Assembly: GCA_019240125.1 (NCBI GenBank)
Contig: JAFAYW010000042.1
Coordinates: 1 to 64,000 of the forward strand
Length of the DNA stretch: 64,000 nucleotides
Reading direction: 5' to 3'
Origin: Alphaproteobacteria bacterium
GTDB taxonomy: Bacteria > Pseudomonadota > Alphaproteobacteria > ATCC43930 > CGMCC-115725
The position numbers were made by a program, and so were the translations under genes. Position 1 is the stretch's first letter. Each line of letters begins with the position of its first letter. The notes below the pieces were generated by a model that worked only from the letters and a program-made list of their open reading frames with translations, ran no database searches and was not told the origin of the DNA. Shown here piece by piece: positions 30,581 through 39,088 of the stretch.

Positions 30581-31564
30581 TTGCTGATGGTGCGGCGTGC
30601 GGTTGTTCTGATGAACCTTGGCGGACCTGATTCGCCAAGCGCGGTACGTCCGTTTCTCTACAATCTGTTCCGGGACCCAGCGATCATTACCCTGCCAACG
30701 ATGTTGCGCGTGCCGTTGGCTTGGGTCATCGCAGCGCGACGCGCCAAAACGGCGGGCGAGATATACGAATATCTTGGTGGCGGATCGCCGCTGCTACCGA
30801 ATACTGAAGCGCAGGCAAGTGCGTTGCAGGCGACGCTGGGTTCGGAATACCGCTGCTTTGTCGCGATGCGTTACTGGCATCCGCTGACAGCCGCTACCGT
30901 GACACAGGTTCAAGAATGGAAGCCGGACGAAGTCATTCTGCTGCCGCTCTATCCGCAATTCTCTACGACCACCACGGCATCCTCGTTCAGGGCTTGGCAT
31001 GCGGAAGCCGCGCGCCAGGGGCTTAGCGCCCCGACACGGGAAATACGCTCGTACCCGACAGCGAGCGGATTGATTGCGGCGCTGGTCGCCAATATCGAGG
31101 CTGGCCTCGCATCGCTCAGAGACCGTCCCTTTCGGCTGTTGCTCAGCGCGCATGGGCTGCCGCTTAAGATCGTCGCCGCGGGAGATCCCTATCCCGAGGA
31201 GGTGCGGGCGACCGCGCAGGCGATCGTGGCTGCCTTGCCTTTCCCGGTTGACTGGACCGTCTGCTACCAGAGCCGGGTGGGACCGCTCGCGTGGCTGGGG
31301 CCATCTGTTGATGATGAACTGCGACGGGCGGCGTGTGACGGCATTGGCGTGGTGATCGCGCCGATTGCATTTGTCTCAGAGCACTCAGAGACGCTTGTCG
31401 AACTGGACCGCGACTACCGGCGGGTCGCCGAAGAACTGCATATCCCGTTTTACGAACGGATTCCCACTGTCGGCGCCAACCCGCGGTTTATCGCCGCGCT
31501 TGCGGCGCAGATAACCGGCGATGTTGACGCCGAGGCTGTCGCGATGGCGGCGGCGTATCGGTAA
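30581..31564 (+). CDS. hemH: ferrochelatase
   Basis: VVLMNLGGPDSPSAVRPFLYNLFRDPAII; LLLSAHGLPLKIV; VCYQSRVGPLAWLGPSVDDEL. Confidence 0.96.
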   Translation: MLMVRRAVVLMNLGGPDSPSAVRPFLYNLFRDPAIITLPTMLRVPLAWVIAARRAKTAGEIYEYLGGGSPLLPNTEAQASALQATLGSEYRCFVAMRYWHPLTAATVTQVQEWKPDEVILLPLYPQFSTTTTASSFRAWHAEAARQGLSAPTREIRSYPTASGLIAALVANIEAGLASLRDRPFRLLLSAHGLPLKIVAAGDPYPEEVRATAQAIVAALPFPVDWTVCYQSRVGPLAWLGPSVDDELRRAACDGIGVVIAPIAFVSEHSETLVELDRDYRRVAEELHIPFYERIPTVGANPRFIAALAAQITGDVDAEAVAMAAAYR

Positions 31565-31570
31565 ACCACG

Positions 31571-32011
31571 ATGTTGAGTGCCGCCTACCCCTGGATCAAA
31601 GGACTGCACATCATTGCCGTCATTGCCTGGATGGCGGGGCTTCTGTATCTGCCCCGACTTTTCGTGTACCACGCCGACGTGCCGCCAGGGTCCAACCGCG
31701 CCGCGATGCTGATGGTCATGGAGCGTCGTTTGCTCCGCGGGATCATGCTGCCGGCATTACTGATGACGTATGGATTTGGCGGTCTGTTGCTGGCAACACC
31801 CGGTGTCGTTGACTGGCAGCGCGGCTGGATCTGGATAAAACTGGCTCTGGTGTTGTCGCTGACGGTTTTCCACATGCTGCTGTCGCGATGGCGCCGCGGG
31901 TTTGCTGCCGGGACGATCCCGCATGACGCGCGGTTTTTTAGAATCGCCAATGAAGTGCCGACTGTCGCGATGATTGTCATTGTGCTGATGGTCGTGGCGA
32001 AGCCGCTATAG
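31571..32011 (+). CDS. hemJ: protoporphyrinogen oxidase HemJ
   Basis: AAYPWIKGLHIIAVIAWMAGLLYLPRLFVYHAD; WRRGFAAGTIPHDARFFRIANEVPTVAMIVIVLMVVAKPL. Confidence 0.95.
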   Translation: MLSAAYPWIKGLHIIAVIAWMAGLLYLPRLFVYHADVPPGSNRAAMLMVMERRLLRGIMLPALLMTYGFGGLLLATPGVVDWQRGWIWIKLALVLSLTVFHMLLSRWRRGFAAGTIPHDARFFRIANEVPTVAMIVIVLMVVAKPL

Positions 32012-32209
32012 GATAATTGTGCGATCAAATAACCGTGGGTCTTGCAAACTTGTTTGACTTGCATATCTCCCTTCGGTAAGGGAAACCGCCATAACCCGCC
32101 GGTTTCCGTCGGACCTCCCAAACCTCCATCTGCCCTCCTGGCTGCGGGAGTCCGTCCCGTACAGCGGTGCCCGAACCGGGTCCACATCCCAAAAGACGAC
32201 GACACATCC

Positions 32210-33466
32210 ATGAATCTCCAGGAACTGAAGCGGAAAACCCCGGCCGAACTGCTGGCGTTTGCCGAAGAACTGCAAATCGAAAATGCCTCTTCTCTGCGTA
32301 AGCAGGACATGATGTTCGCGGTGCTTAAGCAGCTCGCGGAAAATGATGTCACCATTACGGGCGATGGCGTTCTCGAAGTCCTATCCGACGGCTTCGGTTT
32401 TCTAAGGTCGCCGGAGGCGAATTATCTTCCCGGCCCGGACGATATTTACGTCAGTCCAAATCAAGTGCGGCGGTTCGGTCTGCGCACCGGTGACACGGTC
32501 GAGGGTCAAATTCGCTCGCCGCGCGATGGCGAACGTTATTTCGCGCTTCTCAAGGTCAACAGCATCAATTTCGAAGAGCCGGATCGATTACGGCACCGGA
32601 TCAATTTCGATAATCTGACACCGCTCTATCCCGAAGAGAAAATCGAGCTGGAGCTCGATGATCCCACCAAAAAAGACCTGACGACCCGGGTACTGGATCT
32701 GATCACGCCGCTCGGTAAAGGTCAGCGCGCCTTGATCGTGTCGCCGCCGCGGACCGGGAAGACCGTGATGCTGCAGAATATCGCGCACGCTCTCGCCAAG
32801 AACCACCCGGAGACCTACCTGCTGGTCTTGTTGATCGACGAGCGGCCGGAGGAAGTCACCGACATGGCCCGCTCGGTCAAGGGCGAGGTGATCAGCTCGA
32901 CCTTCGATGAGCCCGCGCAGCGCCATGTGCAGGTAGCCGAGATGGTTATCGAAAAGGCCAAACGCCTGGTCGAGCACAAGCGCGACGTCGTCATCCTGCT
33001 CGATTCGATCACGCGTCTGGCGCGCGCCTACAACACTGTCGTGCCCTCATCGGGCAAGGTGCTGACGGGTGGTGTCGATGCCAATGCGCTGCAACGCCCG
33101 AAGCGCTTTTTTGGGGCGGCGCGAAACATCGAGGAAGGCGGGTCGCTGACCATTATCGCGACAGCGCTGATCGACACCGGCTCGCGCATGGACGAGGTCA
33201 TCTTCGAAGAGTTCAAGGGCACGGGTAATTCGGAAATCGTCCTCGATCGCAAGGTTGCCGACAAACGCACCTTCCCAGCTCTCGACATCACCAAATCCGG
33301 TACCCGCAAGGAGGAATTGCTGGTCGACCGCGGGGTTCTCGCCAAGATGTGGGTACTACGCCGCGTGTTGATGCCGATGGGCACGTCGGACGGGCTGGAA
33401 TTCCTGATCAACAAGCTCAAGGAATCGAAGAACAATTCCGAGTTCTTCGACGCGATGAATACCTGA
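32210..33466 (+). CDS. rho: transcription termination factor Rho
   Basis: [21 protein letters not shown] start at ATG 32210; [37 protein letters not shown]. Confidence 0.97.
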   Translation: MNLQELKRKTPAELLAFAEELQIENASSLRKQDMMFAVLKQLAENDVTITGDGVLEVLSDGFGFLRSPEANYLPGPDDIYVSPNQVRRFGLRTGDTVEGQIRSPRDGERYFALLKVNSINFEEPDRLRHRINFDNLTPLYPEEKIELELDDPTKKDLTTRVLDLITPLGKGQRALIVSPPRTGKTVMLQNIAHALAKNHPETYLLVLLIDERPEEVTDMARSVKGEVISSTFDEPAQRHVQVAEMVIEKAKRLVEHKRDVVILLDSITRLARAYNTVVPSSGKVLTGGVDANALQRPKRFFGAARNIEEGGSLTIIATALIDTGSRMDEVIFEEFKGTGNSEIVLDRKVADKRTFPALDITKSGTRKEELLVDRGVLAKMWVLRRVLMPMGTSDGLEFLINKLKESKNNSEFFDAMNT

Positions 33467-33489
33467 CCCGACCGTTCCCTGTCATCGGA

Positions 33490-33535
33490 CGAAGCAATCT
33501 TGAGCCGTCGAACTCTTCGGGTTGAGATTGCTTCG
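33490..33535. repeat. palindromic repeat-like hairpin downstream of rho
   Basis: CGAAGCAATCT ... AGATTGCTTCG perfect 11-bp arms, extended by CGTCGCTCGCAGTGATGG, resembling the widespread proteobacterial 'CATTGCGAGC...GAAGCAATC' palindromic repeats. Confidence 0.6.
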
Positions 33536-33559
33536 CGTCGCTCGCAGTGATGGCTAAAG

Positions 33560-34534
33560 CTACACGGTAAACACTGTCGAGCCGGTGGTTTTGCGGTCCT
33601 GCAGGTTGCGATGCGCCTGGGCTGCGTCCCGCAGCGGATAGGTCTGGTTGATCGCCAGCTTTACGACGCCCTTTTTCACCACATCGAACAAATCGCTCGA
33701 TGCCGTCAGCAGATCGTCGCGGCTCGCTGTGTAGGTGTTGAGCGTTGGCCGGGTTACGAACAGCGAACCCTTGCCGGCGAGGATGCCGAGATCGAACGGC
33801 GGTACCGAGCCCGAAGATTGCCCGAACAAGGCCAGCAGCCCAAGCGGCGCCAGACAATCCAGCGACTTCATAAACGTGTCTTTGCCAACCGAGTCGTAGA
33901 CCACCGGGAGCTTTTTGCCGCTGGTGATCTCGCCGACGCGCGCAACAAAATCTTCCTTGCGGTAGTTGATCGCGTGATCGCAGCCATTCGCTTTGGCCAG
34001 TCTGCCCTTCTCCTCATCGCCAACCGTGCCGATCACCGTGGCGCCGAGATGTTTTGCCCACTGGCAGACGATCAACCCGACGCCGCCAGCCGCGGCATGG
34101 ATCAGAATCGTCTCGCCCGGCTTCACGGCATGGGTGCGGCGGATCAGATACCAGGCGGTCATGCCCTTGAGCATCATCGCCGCGGCCTGCTGGTCGGTGA
34201 TGCCGTCCGGCACCGGAACCAGCCGATCGGCTGGCATAACCCGCGACTCGCTATAGGCACCGAGCGGGCCACCGGCATAGGCGACGCGGTCACCGGCTTT
34301 CAGCCCCGACACTCCCGGGCCGACCTCTTCGATGATCCCGGCGGCCTCAGAGCCCAGCCCGCTCGGCATCGCCATCGGGTAAAGGCCCGAGCGCTGGTAG
34401 GTATCGATGTAATTCAGCCCGACCGCGGTATGCCGCAGCCGTACCTGGCCGTCGCCCGGCCTGCCGACCTCGACGGTCTGCCACTCCAGCACTTCGGGGC
34501 CGCCAGTTTTCGCCAATCGGATTGCCTGCACCAT
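33560..34534 (-). CDS. NADPH:quinone oxidoreductase (MDR family)
   Basis: VGLNYIDTYQRSGLYPM, GSEAAGIIEEVGPGV, ILIHAAAGGVGLIVCQWAKHLGATVIGTV. Confidence 0.93.
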   Translation of the reverse strand: MVQAIRLAKTGGPEVLEWQTVEVGRPGDGQVRLRHTAVGLNYIDTYQRSGLYPMAMPSGLGSEAAGIIEEVGPGVSGLKAGDRVAYAGGPLGAYSESRVMPADRLVPVPDGITDQQAAAMMLKGMTAWYLIRRTHAVKPGETILIHAAAGGVGLIVCQWAKHLGATVIGTVGDEEKGRLAKANGCDHAINYRKEDFVARVGEITSGKKLPVVYDSVGKDTFMKSLDCLAPLGLLALFGQSSGSVPPFDLGILAGKGSLFVTRPTLNTYTASRDDLLTASSDLFDVVKKGVVKLAINQTYPLRDAAQAHRNLQDRKTTGSTVFTV

Positions 34535-34610
34535 CGCTCTCTCCCGTGCGTCTCATTGCTTGATGGCAGGAGGATAGAGGCGGCGCCACAACTCGTCACG
34601 AGCGCAATGA

Positions 34611-35066
34611 TCAGGCGGCCCTGAGCAAGACTCCTTCCAGGCCGAGCAGCCACTGCTTGGTGGGCAGGCCGGTACCACCGCTGTAGCCTCCCATGCCGCT
34701 GCGACCGAGAATGCGGTGGCAGGGCACGATGATCGGGATCGGGTTTCGGCCACAGGCACGCCCGACGGCGCGCGGCCCGGAGTCCAGCTCGTGCGCCACG
34801 TCGCCATAACTGCGCGTCTGGCCGTAGGGGATCGCGCACATGGCGGCCCAGACGGCCTGCTCGAATTGCGATCCCGCCGCACCAAGCGGCAGGTCGAACG
34901 CGGTTAGCTTCCCGTCTAAATAGGCTGACAATTGGCGCGCTGCTTCGAGCAGCAAAGGGCTGCCATTACTCTGTGCGTCCTCGCACCAGCGGACGCCGAC
35001 GATCGCCTCATCCGTTTCATCAAGGGTCAAGCGCCCGACGGGGGTGTTCAAAGAAAGCGAAGGCAT
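34611..35066 (-). CDS. methylated-DNA--[protein]-cysteine S-methyltransferase
   Basis: PIIVPCHRILGRSGMGGYSGG active-site PCHR motif. Confidence 0.95.
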   Translation of the reverse strand: MPSLSLNTPVGRLTLDETDEAIVGVRWCEDAQSNGSPLLLEAARQLSAYLDGKLTAFDLPLGAAGSQFEQAVWAAMCAIPYGQTRSYGDVAHELDSGPRAVGRACGRNPIPIIVPCHRILGRSGMGGYSGGTGLPTKQWLLGLEGVLLRAA

Positions 35067-35099
35067 CGGCTCAACTCCATCAGGAACATTAAACGAACA

Positions 35100-37124
35100 T
35101 CAATGCCGCTTGGAAAGGCTTTCGATCAGTTCCGGCGGCTGAGTTATCGGCAGCGAGCACACCGGCCCCTCGCACACATAAGCCGCCGCGTGTCCGTCGA
35201 CGAGACCCTTGCCCCAGGCCGGATGCCCAGCCGGCAGTGCGCTGTCGGGGGCGACGCATTGCACGACCCGCAGCGGCAGCGAAACGGCGTAGGCTGCGCG
35301 CTGCAGTGCGGCTGCGGCAGTATCGCCGGCATCGCCGACAATCACGATCTGCAGCGGCTTTGCGGCCAATTCGGCGTTGTTGATCAGCGTCGACAGCGGG
35401 AAGAAGTTGCGTGCGACTTCGCCCGCGAAGGCTCGGATGATGGCCTCGGCTCGCTCACGATAGGCCGCCTCGCCGGTCAACACGGCGAGTCGCACCAATA
35501 CGCCGATCAGCGTGCCGTTGCCCGACGGCACCGCGGCGTCGCTCGCGGTTTTGGCGCGGGCGATCAGGTCCTGCGTGTCGTCGGCGGCGAAGAAATAGCC
35601 ACCCCCCGCGGCATCCCAGTAATGCTGGTCGAGCACTTCAGCCCATTCGCGGGCTTGAGCCAGATAGCCAGGGTCGTTTGTTGCTTCGTGCAAGGCGAGC
35701 GCGGCCCGCGAGAGGTTGGCGTAGTCATCGACGGTCGCCGGGTGCCGCGCCCGCCCGCCGCGCCAGCTATGCCGCAGTCGTCGATCGGCGCCGATCATCT
35801 CGCGCTGGATAAAGGCGAAGGCGCGCGCCGCCACATCGATCCATCCACCGCGGTCAAAGGTCAGGCCGGCCTCGGCCAGCGCGGCAATCATCAGCCCGTT
35901 CCAATCCGCCAGAATCTTGTCGTCGAGGCCAGGTCGTATCCGGTTGGCCCGGGCCGACAATAGCAAGTCGCGACTGGCCGACAGTTCGGCTTCGGTCGAA
36001 GTATCGGCAAGCTCCGGATGGGCAAGGCGGTTCAGGATATTGTGCCCCTCCCAATTACCAGCGGGCGTGACGTCGTAATAGCGTTTGAACAACGCGGCGC
36101 GCTCACCCAGGACACTGTCGATCTCGGCTTCAGGCCATACGTAGAACTTGCCTTCCTCATGCTCGCTATCCGCGTCGAGGCTGCTGTAAAAGCCGCCGCT
36201 CGGATCGAGCATCTCGCGTTCGAGCCAGCCGATCGTCTCGGCGACACGCTGCGCGTAAAGCGGGTCGCGGGTCTCCTGCCAGACCAGCGACAGCAGGCTT
36301 ATCAGTTCGGCGTTGTCGTAGAGCATCTTCTCGAAATGGGGCACCAACCATCGCGCATCGGTGGCATAACGTGCATAACCGCCGCCCAGATGGTCGTAGA
36401 TGCCGCCCTGCGAAATGGTGGTGAGAGTCCGGGTGACTGCCTCGTGGAACGGATCGCGCCGCGAGCGCTTCCAGCCCCGCCACAGCACTTCGAAGATGCC
36501 GCATTGTGGGAATTTCGGCGCGGTGCCGATGCCCCCGTTTAGCGGATCGATCTCGCGCAATAGCCGTTCAGCGATGCGATCGTATAATTCCGGGCTAATC
36601 CCATCCCCGGCCTGTGGCTGCCCCAGCTTTTGCAAGGCGTCGCGCAGGGCGGTGACATTCTTGCCGATCGACTCGGTATCGTTGCGATAAGCGTTGGCGA
36701 TGCCGGCGAGTACCTGCGGAAAACCCGGCCGTCCCCAGCGGGCCTCCGGCGGGAAATAGGTGCCGCCCCAAAACGGCTCGCCCTGCGGTGTCAGGAACAT
36801 CGTCAGCGGCCAGCCGCCCTGTTCGCCCATCAGCGACAGCGCATGCTGATAGATCGCATCGAGATCGGGGCGCTCCTCCCGGTCGACCTTGATGTTGACG
36901 AAGTGCTCGTTCATCGGCTCGGCGATCGCCGGGTTCTCGAAACTCTCATGCGCCATCACGTGGCACCAATGGCACGCCGCATAGCCGATCGACAGCAGGA
37001 TGGGTTTGTCAGCCGCCTGCGCGCTGGCTAGCGTATCGGGGTTCCAGGCCTGCCAGTGAACCGGGTTGTCTTTGTGCTGCAGCAGATAGGGGCTGGTCTC
37101 GTCGCCGAGGCGGTTTTGGTCCAT
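35100..37124 (-). CDS. thioredoxin-domain protein, YyaL/DUF255 family
   Basis: NRLGDETSPYLLQHKDNPVHWQAW, GYAACHWCHVMAHESFENPAIAEPMNEHFVNIKVDREERPD. Confidence 0.95.
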   Translation of the reverse strand: MDQNRLGDETSPYLLQHKDNPVHWQAWNPDTLASAQAADKPILLSIGYAACHWCHVMAHESFENPAIAEPMNEHFVNIKVDREERPDLDAIYQHALSLMGEQGGWPLTMFLTPQGEPFWGGTYFPPEARWGRPGFPQVLAGIANAYRNDTESIGKNVTALRDALQKLGQPQAGDGISPELYDRIAERLLREIDPLNGGIGTAPKFPQCGIFEVLWRGWKRSRRDPFHEAVTRTLTTISQGGIYDHLGGGYARYATDARWLVPHFEKMLYDNAELISLLSLVWQETRDPLYAQRVAETIGWLEREMLDPSGGFYSSLDADSEHEEGKFYVWPEAEIDSVLGERAALFKRYYDVTPAGNWEGHNILNRLAHPELADTSTEAELSASRDLLLSARANRIRPGLDDKILADWNGLMIAALAEAGLTFDRGGWIDVAARAFAFIQREMIGADRRLRHSWRGGRARHPATVDDYANLSRAALALHEATNDPGYLAQAREWAEVLDQHYWDAAGGGYFFAADDTQDLIARAKTASDAAVPSGNGTLIGVLVRLAVLTGEAAYRERAEAIIRAFAGEVARNFFPLSTLINNAELAAKPLQIVIVGDAGDTAAAALQRAAYAVSLPLRVVQCVAPDSALPAGHPAWGKGLVDGHAAAYVCEGPVCSLPITQPPELIESLSKRH

Positions 37125-37272
37125 GCCGAGAAATCCTGTGTCGCGAATGGGCGAGCTGCGCCGGGATCGGTTGCCGGGAGCGGCGCGAGGCGCTAGCCTT
37201 TGACTCTGATATAGACCGAGAACGGCGGCTCGCGAGAGACGCTCCGCCGGCCTCATCCAGATGGAGAGCCGA

Positions 37273-37632
37273 ATGTCAGATGCGACTGCCGATCCGCCGC
37301 TTTTCTACAGTAGCCACATCTTCTTCTGTAACAACCAGCGCGCCGAGGGCCATCCGCGCGGCTCGTGCAATGCCCGCGCGGCGGCGCTCGGCGGCGTCGA
37401 GAAACTGCGTGGCTACGCCCGCGAAAAAGCACGACAGCTGGGCATCGAGAACATCCGCTGCAACGGCGCCGGCTGCCTCGACCGCTGTGAGCTCGGCCCT
37501 AATCTGGTCATCTATCCGGAAGGCGTCTGGTACCGTTACGAGACGACGTCGGACATCGACGAGATCCTTGAAACCCACGTCAAAAATGGCGGTCGCGTGC
37601 AGCGTCTTCTGCTGCAGCCGGACCAGAAGTAA
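37273..37632 (+). CDS. (2Fe-2S) ferredoxin domain-containing protein
   Basis: HIFFCNNQRAEGHPRGSCNARAA, GAGCLDRCELGPNLVIYPEGVWYRY. Confidence 0.9.
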   Translation: MSDATADPPLFYSSHIFFCNNQRAEGHPRGSCNARAAALGGVEKLRGYAREKARQLGIENIRCNGAGCLDRCELGPNLVIYPEGVWYRYETTSDIDEILETHVKNGGRVQRLLLQPDQK

Positions 37633-37661
37633 CGTCGGCTAGTCCACCGCTCTCGGAGCTC

Positions 37662-38975
37662 GTTTCCGAGACGATCTATGCGCCGGCGACCGCCGCCGGC
37701 CGCGCCGCGATCGCGATTATCCGCCTCTCCGGACCCTATGCCGGCGCCGCGTTGCGGGCGATCGCCGGCGGATTGCCGGCCCCGCGCGTCGCGACCCACG
37801 CGCGCCTGCGCGATCCCGCAACGGACGAGACCCTCGACGATAGTCTCGTTCTGTGGTTCCCCGCACCGCACAGCGTAACCGGCGAGGATGTCGCCGAGTT
37901 GCAGGCGCATGGCGGCCGCGCGGTGCTAACGTCGGTGCTGGCGGTGCTGGGGCGCCTCGGCTTGCGGCTTGCTGAGCCCGGCGAATTCACCCGGCGGGCG
38001 TTTCTCAATAACAAACTCGATCTCGTCCAGGCTGAGGCGATCGGCGATCTGACCGCCGCCGATACTGAGGCACAGCGCCGCCAGGCCCTGCGCCAGCTTG
38101 AGGGCGCGCTCGGCGAGCTGTATCGCGGCTGGAGCGCGCGGCTGCTGCGCTTGCTCGCGCATCTCGAAGCCGTGATCGATTTCCCCGATGAAGACCTACC
38201 TCCCGAGCTCGAAGCGCAGATCGTTGCTGAAACGGTCGCGCTATGTGGCGAAATACAGCATCATCTGACCGATGGGCATCGCGGTGAACGGCTTCGCGAC
38301 GGTATCGCGCTCGCCATCGTCGGACCGCCCAACGCGGGCAAGTCCACGCTTCTCAATCAGCTGGCGCGGCGCGAGGCGGCGATCACATCTCCCATCGCCG
38401 GGACGACACGCGATGTGATCGAGGTTGCCGTTGACCTTGCCGGCTACCCGGTCGTATTCGCCGATACCGCCGGGCTCCGCGACAGCGCCGATGTAATCGA
38501 GCAGGAGGGACTGCGGCGCGCCCGCGCCCGTGCCGATACCGCCGATCTGCGCCTGTTTGTCTATGATGCGACGGAGCCGGCCGATGCCGCTGGCGCCGCG
38601 GCGTGGTCCGCGACCACGACATTTCTGGTGGCCAATAAATGCGACCTCCTGGGGCACCGGCAGACCCCACTGCCAACGGGGGCCTTTGCCATTTCGGCGA
38701 CGAGCGGCGAGGGCATCGCGGCGCTTACCTCGGCTATCGCCGCGCGCATCGGGGCAGATTATGATGGCACCGCTCCATTACTGACCCGCGCCCGGCACCG
38801 CGCGGCACTCGAGGCCGCGGCGGCGGCGCTGCACCGCTCCGCGAATGCTCCGTTGCCGGAGCTGCGGGCGGAAGATTTGCGGCTCGCCTGGCGCAGCCTG
38901 GGCCAGATCACCGGTAAGGTGGATGTCGAAGACCTGCTCGATGTGATCTTCGCCGATTTTTGCCTTGGCAAGTGA
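37662..38975 (+). CDS. mnmE: tRNA modification GTPase MnmE; start codon unresolved
   Basis: In-frame ETIYAPATAAGRAAIAIIRLSGP precedes the first TTG (37752); GPPNAGKSTLLNQLARREAAITSPIAGTTRDVIEV; C-terminal FCLGK. No ATG/GTG/TTG between in-frame TGA 37569 and the conserved N-terminus. Confidence 0.92.
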   Translation, partial: VSETIYAPATAAGRAAIAIIRLSGPYAGAALRAIAGGLPAPRVATHARLRDPATDETLDDSLVLWFPAPHSVTGEDVAELQAHGGRAVLTSVLAVLGRLGLRLAEPGEFTRRAFLNNKLDLVQAEAIGDLTAADTEAQRRQALRQLEGALGELYRGWSARLLRLLAHLEAVIDFPDEDLPPELEAQIVAETVALCGEIQHHLTDGHRGERLRDGIALAIVGPPNAGKSTLLNQLARREAAITSPIAGTTRDVIEVAVDLAGYPVVFADTAGLRDSADVIEQEGLRRARARADTADLRLFVYDATEPADAAGAAAWSATTTFLVANKCDLLGHRQTPLPTGAFAISATSGEGIAALTSAIAARIGADYDGTAPLLTRARHRAALEAAAAALHRSANAPLPELRAEDLRLAWRSLGQITGKVDVEDLLDVIFADFCLGK

Positions 38976-39010
38976 TGGGCGCAAGTGATGGGTGCCGGGT
39001 GGCCCCGAGC

Positions 39011-39026
39011 TGTTTCACGTGAAACA
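39011..39026. promoter_or_regulatory. parS: parS site
   Basis: TGTTTCACGTGAAACA, perfect 16-bp palindrome matching the consensus parS, in the mnmE-mnmG intergenic region. Confidence 0.93.
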
Positions 39027-39088
39027 GCGCTTACGAAATCGCCCGGCAATCTCGACAGTTCGGGCGCCGCTCCCTAAATTCCGCCGCC

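Noticed and set aside
33611-34624. 337-aa plus-strand ORF opposite the quinone oxidoreductase gene
   Set aside because: Shadow ORF; the minus-strand MDR frame is convincing.
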